A DNA stretch of 64,000 nt from the NCBI GenBank assembly GCA_009767595.1, contig VSDK01010057.1, positions 803,047 through 867,046 on the forward strand. Direction: 5' to 3'. The translations under genes and the position numbers were made by a program. This document shows, in pieces, positions 1-11,879 of the stretch. The stretch comes from Symbiodinium kawagutii (lineage: Eukaryota; Sar; Dinophyceae; Suessiales; Symbiodiniaceae). The notes below the pieces were generated by a model. That model worked only from the letters and a program-made list of their open reading frames with translations. It had not been told where the DNA came from and ran no database searches. Position 1 is the first letter of the stretch. Every line of letters begins with the position of its first letter.

Positions 1-1927
1 CACGTCGAGATTGCCGCTCCAACTTGCATTCGAAACAATTCTGTGAAGTAAACCATTTTGAAAACGATCGAGGCAGCCGTCCATCCTCCTTCGCCGCAGC
101 TTTTCCTCGCAGAAGCTGCAGACAGCTTGCAAACCAAGTTTCGTTACCACTTGGAGTAGTTGAGGGCTCGCAAACTCACAGTTGGGTCTCTTATCTTGCC
201 GCTTCACAGTCCCGTCTACACCAGCACTTTTGAATAATTTGCGCAAGAAACTGCACCCTCACTGCGATTTGATGTTTTGAAGGAAAGCAACCGCCATAAA
301 GTGTCTCTTGAGCCTGTCCGATGTGGGAACGGCATGTCTGCCCGTGTGTTGGGTCTTCAAGATTTGCTGATATAGCTGGAATGCAGAAAAAATGGCAAAG
401 GAATGAAGAAAACAAAACGCAGGCAAAAACAGGCAACAATGCATCTGATCCTGAGATGGACTTAAGCATGAACCGGTCGGTCGAATGTAGAGGGCACACA
501 TTCACATCTTAAGGAAAGTTGTGAAGGAGACCTATGGCATGAAGAGACAGCGAGGGAGTGAAAACGAACTAAAGAAAACATAGAAATTCAAAAACGTAGA
601 AACCTAGTGTACATTTCACTACTTTGCTTCGAGCGATTCCTTCTGACACAATAGTCTCAATATGTTCTGACTCTAGCAAGCTTTTGCATCATTTTCTTCG
701 GGGCCGGCGGGACGCAGAGCCCGGGAGGCCCCATGAATAGTTCCCGCCCGGCACAAGCCACATACTGGCAGATATAAAATCTAGAAACCCTGACCTAGCC
801 TGGCAGTTTGGGAATGCCTTGGTCCTGCAGGATATTTGAAACAAAGCATCCCTACACCGGAGCCTGTCCTCTTCTCTCCAAGGCATCAGTAAGTAAGGGC
901 ACAAGTGAGGTGATGCTGTCGTAGCCTCGGCATTGAAACAGAAGTGGCCATCTTGTTCTTTCTCCACGATGGACACGCAGTCACAAGGCAGCGCTTTAAG
1001 TTTTGGACCCATGGAAAAAGCTATGTACAAAAGGATGCACGTGACCTCAGCGCCGAAGGGATGTCACCGTGCCCTCGACACACTAAGCGCCTCCAAGTGG
1101 CAACGACAGCACCGATGGATTCGATCTTCCCATGTCCCCAAGGGTGCTCCTCAACGCTCCCAGGTCCCATGGGAGTTCCATGCTTCGATCTTCCATGGGT
1201 TTCCGTTCGCCCCTTCCACGACCCCCTTCCACGTCGTGCTGGGAGCTCCTTGTCTGGAGGCCGCGCAGCTTCGACATACGCGAAAGCTGTCACCTGGCCG
1301 ATGCCCCAAGATGCGAAATGGAAAACATCCAATGGCACAGTACTTTGACAACGTTCAACTGTTTTATCTGTTCTTGTTTCTTCCCTATGAGAACCAGCAG
1401 ATGGAAGAACCCCCTCCATGCAATGTATAAAAGCATCGCCAAGAAATGTTCAAAAGTTCAACAGCATTTCAGCTTTGGTTTTCCTCTCTGCTTTCGAACA
1501 AATTTTGTTCTGCTCGGAGCTCTGAAACGAACAAAGGCAATTTTTTTCAGGTAGCCCAGCTGAGCTTCGCGCAACTTCCGCCGCCGTGTCTCCCAAGCCA
1601 TGAACCGCATCTGCCATGAGCGCCTAAAAACGTAGACATGGATGACATGGGTAGACGTTCTTCATCCACTCTTTTTAGGGGGGTTCCAAGGGCAAACCAA
1701 AGGCTTCATAGACATGTTCATTCTCCAGTCCTCTTTGTGTTTTCAATTTGGCATGGATGTGGACTGTCTTCTCATGTCACCCTGTGACCAGCCATCTTCC
1801 ATCTTCCCACATTGGCACTGGAAGGCGCGCCTTTTGATGGGCAGTGACCTGGGCAAGGGCCATCTTGGTGATGGAAAGAGCCTCAAATCTCAGCGGCAAA
1901 ATGGACAGTAGCCGCAGCCCGTAGATG

Positions 1928-2024
1928 CCCTAGTTGCTCCTAGCATCTACCTGAAAGTTGCTGAGGAGATACAGCTGGTGAAAGTTGCCCTAGTTGCTCC
2001 TAGCATCTAGCTGAAAGTTGCTGA
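1928..2024. repeat. Direct repeat, two copies about 58 bp apart
   Basis: A block reading cctagttgctcctagcatct and continuing into a ctgaaagttgctgag motif occurs at about 1930-1964 and again at about 1989-2023, with one substitution (tac versus tag). The spacer carries a partial gttg-rich sequence. It looks like a local tandem duplication. No function is evident. Confidence 0.75.
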
Positions 2025-2214
2025 GGGTCGAATACACATTTGCGAGCACAGCTGTTTGGCATTTTCGGCCCTCGGTACCCGGGCAACGTTCACCAGCGTT
2101 CCGAGCCAGAACAGCTGGAGGAGATCCTCAGTCAGTCCGAAGCCCATGAATTGGCCGCCCAAGATGTGTTGCAATGGCCACCGGCTGATTCCCATGGATA
2201 AGGAAAATGGATAT

Positions 2215-2275
2215 ACAGACAGATATATATGTATATACATATATATACGATTATATACGATATATACAGGGATTA
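2215..2275. repeat. TA-rich low-complexity run
   Basis: Alternating ta/ca dinucleotides (tatatatgtatatacatatata and variants) over about 55 bases. It is a simple-sequence tract, and the small open frames that cross it are artefacts of the repeat. Confidence 0.8.
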
Positions 2276-3467
2276 CATGGGATTACAAGCGCATCATACC
2301 CAACATATTCGAACACGTCTGGCTTCATGGGCCACCTCCAAAACGTTTCGCCTTCGGGGGCAAGCACTGTCGCGTTGGATGCCCTTGCGTTTTGAAACAA
2401 TTGGCTTATCGTCTACATCCTCAATGTTATGGCATCGTTATACGGCTTTGGTCATCTTGGGCCATTGGCGTTTGCAAATGTCAAACCTTCGGACACTCGA
2501 GGATCCACACCATCTCTACTGAGCATCCATTCCAATCTGCTGCGTCAAGGAGGCGCTGCTAAGCTTTGCACGTTGACATTGAGGATGGCCACCGAGAGGA
2601 GTCCGACCACAAGACTTGCAGCAGCCCAACTGAAGCCTGTGCAACTAGGCAGAGTTTCACCCCACGTCCAGGGGGGCCTGACATCAAAAGATGGCATTTT
2701 TGATGGGTTAATGTGGTAGTTCACCCGGGATTCGATGGCGGGATTAATATGGATTAATGGCTGATGGTGAGTCAATGATGTAACATTGACCCTTGAAAAA
2801 CACAAAGCCAGGGGAATGATTCTTTCGGGGCTGCCCCTCCAAAGCTCTCAGTCTCCACGTTTCGTCAGCGGGGTGCCTGTACAGCAATGCCTCTGGGCAA
2901 ATGTGCTTAAAACCTTGCAAAAAGCCAGCCAAAAGAATCGCCCAAAGATGGTGCAAGTGATTCTAATGATGCTACGAAGTTGTGAAACGGGTGGGAAAGA
3001 ACCAACAACAGAAGCTGGTTCGATGTTTTTTGAATCACCCCAAAATACATTGGTGAAAGCGACTAATAATCCGAGCCAGGATGAACTTGAACTCAAGATT
3101 GTTTCTGCTTTGGAAGTGTCAGCCAGTCCAACCCGACTAGTGAGCTTAATGATGCAAGTTTGTGGAATGCTGAACTATATCAACCTGACGCTAAACATAT
3201 TATCATATTGAAATGTTGCGCATGGTACGAGCACTGTTGAAAGCCGAGCCTCCGGATCTTCGTCGTCCATGGCAAGAACTGGTCAGCCCAGTGGGATCAG
3301 TTAGCTAATTAGTATGTTCGTGTATATTGCACTGAAAAAAGTTACGAACATGATCCTTCTGCATCTCAAAAGGCCCTTAGCCATCGCAATTTCCTGTAAC
3401 TTGTCTATCCCAAGCATCTTCTAATGATTCAGCCCCCATGCTGAGGTGTGTTAGTCATTTGAGGAGT

Positions 3468-3501
3468 GGGGAAATGTGGGGAAATGTGGGGAAATGTTTG
3501 T
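3468..3501. repeat. 11-bp tandem repeat, three copies
   Basis: The unit ggggaaatgtg is repeated three times head to tail. It lies in non-coding DNA. Confidence 0.85.
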
Positions 3502-6346
3502 AGCATCTTCCCAGGTTGTAAATTCATACGCTCAACGTCACTGAGACAGCAAAAGCTTTAGACAACACAGCGGCAGGGGCTGACCTGAGCAGATCGCAAA
3601 TCTGAACACAAGGAAGCACAAGGAAACAGCAACAAACCAACGAAATAGCAAACATGATCCGCTGCCGGTCTAGGACATGTTATTTGCAAGTCTTGCAAAA
3701 ATTGCCGCTAGCGGTGCTGGTTGAACGCTGCTTTGCCAAGCTGTTGTCGTTGCTGCTTTGACGGTTTCAACGGCAATGCCAGCTTTTTGTGCCTGGCTGA
3801 AGTCCACAGCGAAACGGAACAGCTGGCCGTGGATGACATTGTTGGCCGAGCTGTGCCAAGTTGTGGCTATCACAGGCCATTGCACTCATCCCAAGATAAA
3901 ACAAGCCTGCTATGTTTGCTTAGGGGCATGATGGGCCATGTGAAGCATTGTGAAGCATCATTGCAATGCACTGGCTGGTACCCCGTGTTTCGGGATGAGC
4001 GTCCTCACAAGAGCTCACCTGGAAACATGACGTGTGCCTGTGAGAGTTTTGATACTGGTACTGCTCTCCCAGGGAAGCAGCGCTTCTGCCACCACGGCAT
4101 TGACCACCTGAATTAACCAATTTGAATCCGATTTGATCGAATTTGGCCTGAAGCCACCGTGACCATTGCAGTGTGCTTCGGGGGCCGCCGCTCGGTGGAG
4201 CCTTTTCAACGCGCAGCTGGGCCCATTGCCCGTGCTCGCGAAGCATAGATCAGCAAGCCGTCCAAGTCAAGGACATCAAGGTCAGGCGGCTTGCCAAGCT
4301 TTGTACAATGCTAAGCATCAATGCCAGGAGCACCAAGTCAGCTCTTACATGCTCTTACTTAGGGTGTCCAAGCGTTTGCCTTGAGGCACGGCCTGCTAAG
4401 TTACAAACGGTACAGTATTACGTTTCATGGCCATTTGTTGCAAGCTAATCCTTCAATCCAAACTCTGACTGGCGCATGGCCAAGCGTTAATCCAAAACGC
4501 AAGTGACAAATGATGCTCAACGGAAAAGGATGCATAGATCACCAGATCTTTTCGAGCCAGAAGTCAGAGCCCTGAACTCTAAACACCCAGGATTCGAAGG
4601 AGCAAAACGGTGGAGCGATGTGGAGCAATGGGAGGTTCACATCTTAGCTGGTTCATCCAACAAAAAAAAGCAGCTTTCAAGATTTTTCAAGTATACAAGC
4701 AAAAGTCTGACTTGGGGTCAGGTTGTCATGCATCTGGGCGGACAAAATGTGATGGATGATAGCTCACAAGTTGTGAAGTCTGGTTGGTGAATGTTGGATG
4801 TGCTGGTAATGTTTACCGTCGTGAGTCGTAATGATTATATAATGGCGGTTTCTTCGATTGGGGACCCCAAAAATGGTTGGTTTATGTTGGTTTATTGAGT
4901 TTATGGTTATATATAAGTAATCAATCTTGGATGATTCGGAGGTCCCCTATTTTGAGGAACACCTGTGGGACTCTGGTAGCAATTTGTAACAATTTTGGCA
5001 AGGTGGATGCTGATTTCCATCTCCAACTACCGACCTGATCTGGTTTCCCTGCTGGGCTTTCTTGCAGGAAGATGAGAAAGGCCATCCCACAGGAGGGGTC
5101 AAATCTTACACAGCAGCCAGATGCTACAGCTGGAAAGTGTCATCCAAACATAGAATCTTACAGGATATATGATGTGTGTGTGTGCGATGGTGTGCATGCA
5201 CATGTATGAATCTGTTTTTGGAGGCCAAACAGAATCAGAAAGCAATGAGAAAAACCAACAAATTGAGCATTGCTGTCGCTGTAGCTCTGAAGTTGCCGTC
5301 CCAGCTTCGAATTCCACGTACGCAGGTACGGTAATTTTCCATGCAAAGCCAATAGCGCCCCAGAAACATGCTGGCTGCTCCATGTGAAACTGCCGTGTCG
5401 TCTTAGTGACATGCCAAAGGGGGATGATTTTGCACTGTCAGCTTTGGAAACAAATGTTCCATGGCTAATCATGAATCCCTGGAATTGCACCACCACTCAA
5501 AAATTGTTGACCCCTTTGGTAGCTTAAACCGAACCTCTTACTTAAACAATGGTTGTTGGATGTTGTTGGAATCCCATGGCTTTCACAGAAATCTAAATTC
5601 TGCATGAAGCAGCTCAGCCCGGAAAAGAGCGACATAAATTCAACATTGCCATCTTTGCTCCATGACCTGCCGCGTTTCCAGCATGCCAACAGGTTCACAA
5701 GATCCAACCCCTCGCAGTTGCACAGGAAGGAAGGATGACAGAAGGATGCGACCAGGTAAGCAAGATGGGGGGGAAGCGTGCAAAAATGGGCAAAGGCAAA
5801 CTCACCTTCACACCCTGACAATCCCTCACACACCGTTACACACCGTGCCCGAAGATGATACCGAGCCCCACTTCGACAAGCTGAGAAATTTTCCAACGAG
5901 CAAAGCAGCGTTTGTTGCACAGCCAGCTCCCACCGAGGAAGGCGACAAAAGCGAAGACTCCGCTTAAGATGCTTAAGGAGATCAGAGGGGAAAAAAAAAC
6001 ATGGAAAAGGACATCAAAGACATAAAGCACAATGCAGCCTGCGGCCCTTTCATGTAAATCAGGACGTGGTGCTCAACGTAAAGTAAAAAAGCAACCCTGA
6101 CAAATAGCAGTATTGCAGGATCAAATGCAAATCCCCTCCTTCAGATCCTTCAGAAAGTGATAAATATCATGAAGTGATGGAATATCATGAGGTATTGTGA
6201 GGTCTATATTAAATATCGTGATGAAGTGATGCATTTCTGGACCTCTTGCATTACCTGACCTTCCTGCGTATACCACTGTTGCTATCACTATGAATGGCGG
6301 CCTTGCCCAGCTCGAGGCGTCAGCAAACCTCCCCTGTCCTAAGCCA

Positions 6347-6530
6347 TCAATCCAAAGCACAAATTGGGCGTTGAAACAACGGAACCTGCAAAGTCCAAGT
6401 GCCTTTTTCAGCCACCCGAGCGTGAAGGAACTTGATGGAACTTGCAAGCCGAGCTGAGCACGCTGGTTCAGGTTCTGGAGGGCAGTTTTCTTGTCGCCAA
6501 GCTCGAGCACAGGAGACCGGATATTTGTAC
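6347..6530 (-). CDS. Possible 3' end of an unrecognised gene, two exons
   Basis: I do not recognise this protein. One candidate exon covers 6530-6442. It is preceded by CAG and followed by a GT donor, and its translation is hydrophilic (PVLELGDKKTALQNLNQRAQ). The next candidate exon, 6385-6347, follows TTTGCAG, keeps the frame and ends in TGA after LFQRPICALD. Acceptor, donor and phase agree across the 56-bp gap, which is why I report it. No upstream exon could be linked. The call rests only on splice logic and composition and could be chance. Confidence 0.3.
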
Positions 6531-8898
6531 CTGACGTTGGCCACGGATCAAAGAATCCTAGGCTGACATTGGAAAATTTCAAACACCGAAGATGAATTTC
6601 ATAAATAGATTTCAGCCATCAGTGAGAGAACACGTCATACGAAACACACGAATGATTCCATCCCATCCTGGCCTCAGAGCACTGCACAGATCATCCTTGG
6701 GTCGAAGCGGCAGCACTGCACAGAACATACTACCACGACTTGGAAAAAAGAGTCGATGAGGGGAAAATGCACAAGACAAGGTTCTTGCAGAATTCTACAA
6801 GGTTCTTGCAGAATTCTACAAGCACAGACTTCAAGAGTACTCAATGCTTCTGCTCACTTTGAGTATGCCTATGGCATCAAACGGCAGAAAGAACCCCACT
6901 GCACATCCACCTCACTTAATCGCAAATGGGATATCGCCATCATCAAACAATCATCACTCTTGTTGCCGAGAAGCCGCAAATCAAATGGCATATGCAATCA
7001 CACCATTGACGAACGTTGATGATTGCAACAAGTGGGGTCCTCTCAGAAATGTATCACTGAAAACCGCTGGTTGAAGCTGCAATCGGCATACATACTAGGC
7101 CAGCGACTAACCTACATAAAGTGTCATTGTGCGATGCACAAATGCTATACACACAATCCCCTAGCATCCCAACCATTTTGCGCCGTGGATCCAGTCTTCT
7201 CCGTTCCACGGTGGACTCGTCTGGCTCCATGGTCAAGCGTCTTGTCTGGCACAACAGGAACAGTGTGCAGTCGGCCGATGCATCGTGCGGGAATACTGAT
7301 ACCGGTTGGTAGTTTCAACCCCTAGGAATTAGTACCAACCAACCATTTGTCAATGAGGAAAATAACAATTGTTATTTCAAATCAGCAACCAGTGATATAC
7401 TTAGTCGTGGGGATCGCGAATATTAATTATTGATCCGGTAGGTACGCATGTATGAATGCGTTTAATGGTGATGGAACACTTGACATGGCACAAGTGCACA
7501 CACTGAACTAATCTACACGTCCCAAAGTGCAGGGCATGATTGAAGACATCTTGAGACCATAAGCACATCATTTATCGGCTGTGCATTGTTGTTCGCGTTT
7601 TCGCTGTTTTTGGTACCAGTAAAGGCTGAAGAGTGCCTTGTTCGGCAAAGCAGGGCAGAACATGACCCCAATATGAATGGGCCAAGTTGGCAGACTCGAA
7701 GCAAGATTTGGATCTTGAGTGCCGGCCATCTTGCCGGCCATCCCGGACAGGATCCCCAGCGTGTCGATGAGGCTCCGTCACAACCACAAGGAGGTTAGCA
7801 TGGTTTACCAGCTGGGAAGTCTCAAACCAAAAAGCAGGGGCAAACTCGGGCATAACACATCTGCTGGGGTCTCTCACTCCAGTGAACAACTGTCGAGAGA
7901 CACATGACACATGGTGGACCCTCTGGCACCTCTTGTGGGAGACTCTAGCAATTGCAAGGCGCTCATGATAGTAGTTTTGCAGCATGCTGGAAAGACGCTC
8001 TAGGAGCAACAGTTTTCCAAAAATCTCTCAAGGGATCTTAAGGGACATGGCAAAACATTCTTGCAGACCTTGGGGTAATGATGGCTCAAAACCTAAACCT
8101 CCTCTGTCAAAACGGTAACCTTTCGCCAGGCCGTTAATGAAAACTTCAGACAGTCATGCTTCGGAGTCCTTCAGAGCTCATCACCATCTCCAGAGTCTTT
8201 AAACTGTTAAGCTTTCAAAACCCCGGATTAAAACCTTCCAAGCCTCCACAGCTGCAATGAGCCCTTGTCGAACCAAGCGGCTGCAACGGAGCAGTGAGTA
8301 CCTCAGCGATCGAAACAAGTGGTCTCATCCAAACCAGTTCCAATTTCGGCAACTTTTGACTCAAAAGCCGTGCATTGCTGCAACACTCCAAGCACAACAC
8401 TCAAACATACTTGAACCACATGAAACATCATGAAACAGCATCGAACACCGTGTTTGCCGAATTTTGCCAAATCCTTTTCCCAAAGCGCACAACTCCGGCG
8501 AGACCACACGTCGCGTCCGCATTTTCGGTGGCACATTACCTTCACGCATCTTTACTCTTCACTTGGTTGTTTCCCTGATGGTTTGTGCGGTGTCCAAACC
8601 AAAAGCTTGGAAAAGGAAGAAGCAAACATGAACTTGCGCTGGTCAGTGCCTATGCCGAAGAAGAGGTGGATGTACTCGACTTTGGAAAAGTACTGCACCT
8701 CAAAAGGATCCAAGTCACAACAATCACACAAATTCAAACAGAATGAGACAGAATGGCATTTTGCTTATTTTTTCCTTGATCAATCTATGACAGTCACTTG
8801 TAGAACATGTATGCGTCCAAGATCGTCCAAGTGTGCCGGCGATTTTTTTCTTGCGAAGAATGCGATAGTGCAAAAGTGCTGTCTTGAGTGGCGGGAGA
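6531..8898. other. No supported gene
   Basis: Open frames on both strands overlap each other without a domain or a coherent exon chain. The region holds a 21-bp tandem duplication at about 6780-6821. The minus-strand frame at 7572-8009 is open but its composition is not convincing. Confidence 0.45.
6779..6821. repeat. 21-bp tandem duplication
   Basis: The unit gttcttgcagaattctacaa plus one base occurs twice head to tail, the copies being identical by eye. Confidence 0.9.
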
Positions 8899-11121
8899 TC
8901 ATCGTTTTGATCGATTTGAATGCTTTCGTAGTTCTGCCTTTGCCGAAGCGCTTGACTCTTCGTATCTGGCCTTTTTGCCCTTGACCATTGACCTAATGCT
9001 AACTGCAGTTGAAGCTTCCATAACTTCGGTCTTTGTTCGCTTGCCCTCAGTTCTTGGACCTTCTTGAGCTTCGAGTATCGCTTCAACCTTGTAGCCGCTC
9101 AGCAAAACTTTGGCAGAAGCACTGAGACCAGCATGTCTTTGACTTTCTTCAATTTCCTTTGCCACTTCTTCTTCACTCATGCTGGCTAGGCGTTGCTGTT
9201 GCTCCCGAGCCTTCTCCCTGCGAGTTTGCACAATTTTGGGAGGCTGGTGCACCACAACAGCACGTCCCATGGCTCCACGCCGCCGTTCTGGCGGTTGCCA
9301 CTTTTTTCGTTCCTGCTTCTCCTCCTCGGCCTTGTGTGCCAGCAAAGCTTGCCGAAACTGCTGCAGGCTTTTGGAGTGCATATCCTCTTTTCTTCTGGCA
9401 ACAGCAGCCTTGAGACTGGAAAAGAGATCCGGTCGGAAAATCCGAGCCTTGATGTAAACCTCGGCGATGTTGGACAAAGAAGCTGTATTTCCCACAAACC
9501 AGTCGACCATCTTTTCATCCGGACATTGCAAAGAATTCACCACATACATTGCCATGTCGTCAAAAAACTCTTGATCAACACGCTGCAGTTCCAACAGGGA
9601 TCTGGAAATTTGAACGAGATCCTGCAAAAGGAATGGAGTGGCAGGAACATCTCCACTGCAACTTCTGGCTGGCCCACATCGCTCATGGGGCAACTCCTGC
9701 TTCAATTCGGTGTCCATAAGAAAAACAGCTCTCACCATCAAAGCCTCAAACAAGTCATCATCTACAATCTTTGCAGTCGCAAATGCCACGAACACATCAC
9801 ATACAACCTTTGGAGACAGGCTACTGCTCCCTTCTTTCAGCATGCAGCGCCGCAAGCATTCCTGCTTGACAATACTGAACAACCCAGGATTCTTCACACC
9901 TGCCTTAGCGAAGATGTACACGAGACGGCCGAGAGAATCTCTGTCCAACTCAGAGATTTGCTCTGCCACGTATTTGCCAACTTCCTGAAAGACAAATGCA
10001 GCAACGTTGCGAGATTCAAAGAGTGTTTGCAACATGTAAACTGCAGAGATCGGGTGCATCTCTGGTAGCCTCCCGAGCAGCGTTGCCTTTTCATCACCGG
10101 TCAAGAAGTCAAAGAAAAGCTGCCCAGCATAGCGATCAGTTCGATCTCTTTGTCTTGTGGCTTTGTCATTCCCAAACTGCCAAAATGTGATTCGACGGCA
10201 ATCGAAAAAATTCAACGGCTTGAACTTCGCGTATTCGCCCAAAGCCCTATTTGCCAAAGCTTTGTAAAGCGCAGCAGGGGCGTGTACCAAGGGCTTCATC
10301 TGCTGTAGCAGTCTTCTGCACTCACCGAGGCTCAGGTCTTGAATGCTCTTTGCCACTTCCGGCGATGAGTCCTCTGCCAGCTCTTCTCCCTGACCCTCGC
10401 TACTTGACTTCGCCTCAAAGGTCATCTTGTCATCATTGATTTGTGAGCTCGATCTTTCTGTGGACTCAAGGTCTCTCATCACTTTACCAAAATTAGACCT
10501 CAAATATCTCCATTCTTGGATTTTTAACTCGTTCATGCTCACTTCCCTCTGATGCTTCCTGGTGATGCTTGTGCACCACGAATCCAGGGCTTCCTTTGAT
10601 CCAGACTTGTGGCTTGTTGTGCTACATTCAGCCTCTTGGGCCTCTTGTCTCCCAGGGTCAGACTGCTGCGCATCGCAGTCGCGTGGTGACAGCTGGTGAG
10701 ATGCATCGCCTGCATCGCAATACTTTTTCTCCATGTCTCTTTGAAGCATTCGCTGCATCTGTGCAGTTTTTGTATGCTTTGCTTTGAGACTTGGATTTAT
10801 TGCCGGTTGCAGGCTAGCTTGATGCTGACCAGCTCTGGAGCATTCTTTGACGCTCAAATATGGACCCTGCCCTCTGTTTATAGCATCATCATCTGAAGCA
10901 TCAGAAAACAAGAGCGCCGAAAGATCTGCAGGGTCAGGTTCGGCTGGTATTGAATACGGTTCAAAACTTGAAAGAATTGCGTCGTGGATCTGGTCAGATG
11001 GCCAGCCATGGCTGCAGTAGTCCAGGCACTGCTTCAACAAATCGCTACCTGTCTCCGAGTTGAACTCGCTCCGCATTGATGAAGGCGAGCCTTTCAAACA
11101 TTCAAAATCGCTGGGCAGCAC
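8899..11121 (-). CDS. Orphan 740-residue helical protein, single exon
   Basis: A 2.2-kb uninterrupted frame, by far the longest single-exon gene outside the retrotransposon. Residues 1-250 are polar and probably disordered. Residues about 270-600 are rich in Leu, Ala and amphipathic helices with loosely repeated motifs such as SLGRLVYIFAKAGVKNP and LSPKVVCDVFVAFATAK. These resemble the 35-40-residue helical repeats of FASTK/RAP or octotricopeptide organelle RNA-binding proteins, but I cannot see a RAP domain. From about 600 on it is a charged Lys/Arg/Glu-rich coiled-coil-like tail (RRKEDMHSKSLQQF, HKAEEEKQERKKW) ending in a basic stretch. The start at 11121 is the first ATG of the frame. Being a real gene is very likely. 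The RNA-binding idea is inference only. Confidence 0.8.
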   Translation of the reverse strand: MLPSDFECLKGSPSSMRSEFNSETGSDLLKQCLDYCSHGWPSDQIHDAILSSFEPYSIPAEPDPADLSALLFSDASDDDAINRGQGPYLSVKECSRAGQHQASLQPAINPSLKAKHTKTAQMQRMLQRDMEKKYCDAGDASHQLSPRDCDAQQSDPGRQEAQEAECSTTSHKSGSKEALDSWCTSITRKHQREVSMNELKIQEWRYLRSNFGKVMRDLESTERSSSQINDDKMTFEAKSSSEGQGEELAEDSSPEVAKSIQDLSLGECRRLLQQMKPLVHAPAALYKALANRALGEYAKFKPLNFFDCRRITFWQFGNDKATRQRDRTDRYAGQLFFDFLTGDEKATLLGRLPEMHPISAVYMLQTLFESRNVAAFVFQEVGKYVAEQISELDRDSLGRLVYIFAKAGVKNPGLFSIVKQECLRRCMLKEGSSSLSPKVVCDVFVAFATAKIVDDDLFEALMVRAVFLMDTELKQELPHERCGPARSCSGDVPATPFLLQDLVQISRSLLELQRVDQEFFDDMAMYVVNSLQCPDEKMVDWFVGNTASLSNIAEVYIKARIFRPDLFSSLKAAVARRKEDMHSKSLQQFRQALLAHKAEEEKQERKKWQPPERRRGAMGRAVVVHQPPKIVQTRREKAREQQQRLASMSEEEVAKEIEESQRHAGLSASAKVLLSGYKVEAILEAQEGPRTEGKRTKTEVMEASTAVSIRSMVKGKKARYEESSASAKAELRKHSNRSKR

Positions 11122-11228
11122 TGTACAGTTTTCAGCGCCTCTGAAGCCAAAATATTCTGCGAAAACGACGTTGTCAAAACTTCAGCTGCCAGGTGGAAGA
11201 AATCACGCATCGGGACGATGTTCATCAA

Positions 11229-11246
11229 GTTTGAAGGACACACACA
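11229..11246. repeat. (CA)n microsatellite
   Basis: About nine CA units about 100 bp upstream of the start codon of the minus-strand 740-residue gene, so it could lie in its 5' untranslated or promoter region. No function is implied. Confidence 0.8.
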
Positions 11247-11561
11247 CACACACAGATTTTGAGTGATTTAACAATAACGAACAATAGTTAACATATTAGT
11301 GCGCATACACAGGGAGAAACTACCCATCATCAACTCTTTTCTATCAGTGTAACAGGTCAGAATCGGCTCAATCTCCCCCAGCCGCATTCGCTTCCCCACG
11401 GACCTCAACATCCCAAAGCATACTCGCCACACGTCCACCAAAATCCTGAGAACTGCTCGACACACTCCAGATATTGTCTTCCAATGTCTTCGGATGCCTT
11501 TGGTCCCCAAAAAATCGAAATCACAAGTCCAGTTCGAGCTCCAAAAGTTGCCATCTGGCTG

Positions 11562-11612
11562 AGTCACCATGAGTCACCATGAGTCACCGTGAGTCACCAT
11601 GAGTCGCTAGGA
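11562..11612. repeat. 10-bp tandem repeat (gagtcaccat)
   Basis: Four to five imperfect copies of gagtcacc(a/g)t in a row, the last diverging to gagtcgct. Non-coding. Confidence 0.85.
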
Positions 11613-11836
11613 GTCACTCTATGAGTCTCTGCACCCATCATGACATGACCAGGCCCGCCATCGCATGCCATCGCCAAGCATCTGGGGGTGTTGGTCCACT
11701 TGCCTCCAGCAGCCTGGCTAAATGACTGGCCTGCGCGGCAGGGACAGGTCGGTCAGGTGACCAAGCCTTAGACCACTGATCCACTCATATCTACTGACAG
11801 ATCCATACAAATCCGTAGTGACTACACTGACTTCAG

Positions 11837-11879
11837 TAGATCTCATTAGATCTCATTAGATCTCAGTAGATCTCAGTGC
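11837..11879. repeat. 10-bp tandem repeat (agatctcatt/agt)
   Basis: Four to five copies of tagatctca(t/g)t. Each contains the palindrome agatct. Non-coding. Confidence 0.85.

Larger units (their letters stand above)
1..6346. other. Mostly non-coding stretch
   Basis: I see no exon chain with consistent splice signals and phase here. Open frames exist on both strands but they overlap one another, are short and have no recognisable domain. The stretch contains a duplicated block near 1.93-2.02 kb, a TA-rich run near 2.22-2.28 kb and an 11-base tandem repeat near 3.47 kb. A plus-strand frame ending at 5967 has an acidic, protein-like end, but no supporting neighbours. Confidence 0.5.

Noticed and set aside
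1021..1419. Overlapping open frames on both strands at about 1.0-1.4 kb
   Set aside because: All three frames on each side are partly open in a GC-rich stretch; none has a domain or a phased splice partner.
4503..4790. Plus-strand 95-codon frame with polar N-terminus
   Set aside because: Isolated, against the strand of all genes, with no splice-consistent neighbours.
9193..10068. A 291-codon plus-strand frame
   Set aside because: It is opposite the 740-residue gene and has no domain; the minus frame is longer and protein-like.
11562..11879. Short regular repeats considered as a CRISPR array
   Set aside because: Units are 10 bp, directly adjacent, without spacers, in a eukaryotic genome.
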